A stretch of 5,415 bases of DNA from an uncultured Eubacteriales bacterium (GTDB taxonomy: Bacteria; Bacillota; Clostridia; Christensenellales; CAG-917), in assembly GCA_900550855.1 (NCBI GenBank), contig URTQ01000100.1, positions 1 to 5,415 of the forward strand, read 5' to 3'. Shown here piece after piece: positions 5,301-5,415 of the stretch. The notes under the pieces are model-generated. The model was not told where the DNA came from, did no database searches, and saw only the letters and a program-made list of their open reading frames with translations. Numbering within the stretch: the first letter of the stretch is position 1; the number at the start of each line of letters is the position of its first letter. The position numbers and the translations under genes are program-made.

Positions 5301-5415
5301 TACCCAAAATGCTAAAATATGGGAATTTTTGCAAAATTTTTTAAAAAAACGTTGATTTTGAAGCCCGACGAACGAAAATTTCATAAAATTTTAATGTTTT
5401 TTACAAAAAAAGTTG

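Noticed and set aside
4346..5344. 332-codon open frame on the plus strand, antisense to gldA
   Set aside because: It mirrors gldA codon positions, is rich in Cys, Val and Asp in a way typical of the reverse of biased codons, shows no domain, and gldA on the other strand is unmistakable.

Overview
The window carries three full-length metabolic genes and one probable small gene. It looks like a mid-GC, low-AT-bias genome with AT-rich intergenic DNA. The two minus-strand genes have strong AAGGAG ribosome binding sites, and sigma70/sigmaA-type promoters (TTGAAT-17-TATAAT) and classical stem-loop terminators are visible. Together with the style of the fused dihydroxyacetone kinase and the glycerol dehydrogenase, this suggests an anaerobic, probably gut-associated Bacillota (Clostridia-like). 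That assignment is inference; there is no rRNA or other phylogenetic marker here.

Layout: 62-268 (+) is a small uncharacterised 68-aa ORF. 281-309 is a good promoter for 372-1859 (+), malQ, a GH77 4-alpha-glucanotransferase with all three catalytic carboxylates. 1860-2006 is the convergent gap; it holds a fragment resembling a common dispersed intergenic repeat and a perfect 19-bp stem-loop that should terminate both strands. 2007-3833 (-) is a fused DhaK-DhaL dihydroxyacetone kinase. 3834-4045 is a gap with a nested dyad-symmetric element (possible operator) and the probable gldA terminator. 4046-5230 (-) is a glycerol dehydrogenase of the iron/zinc alcohol dehydrogenase family, with a clear promoter at 5272-5300. 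The remaining 5301-5415 is AT-rich and I see nothing definable in it.

Functionally, gldA and the fused kinase make up the oxidative branch of glycerol fermentation: glycerol is oxidised to dihydroxyacetone with NAD+, which is then phosphorylated to DHAP for glycolysis. They run in the same direction but appear to be separate transcripts. MalQ, on the opposite strand, handles malto-oligosaccharides or glycogen and is linked only by general carbon metabolism.

The main anomaly is in gldA. About 33 bases (4703-4735), in an otherwise well-conserved gene, replace the conserved catalytic-metal Asp and the following T-W-(F/V) with a run of G/C-rich codons while keeping the frame. Either the window has a local sequence error there or this dehydrogenase has a disrupted metal site. 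A smaller oddity is an apparent one-residue shortening in the Mg-binding Asp loop of the DhaL domain. I found no convincing wholly new system: no CRISPR array, no mobile element and no RNA gene.
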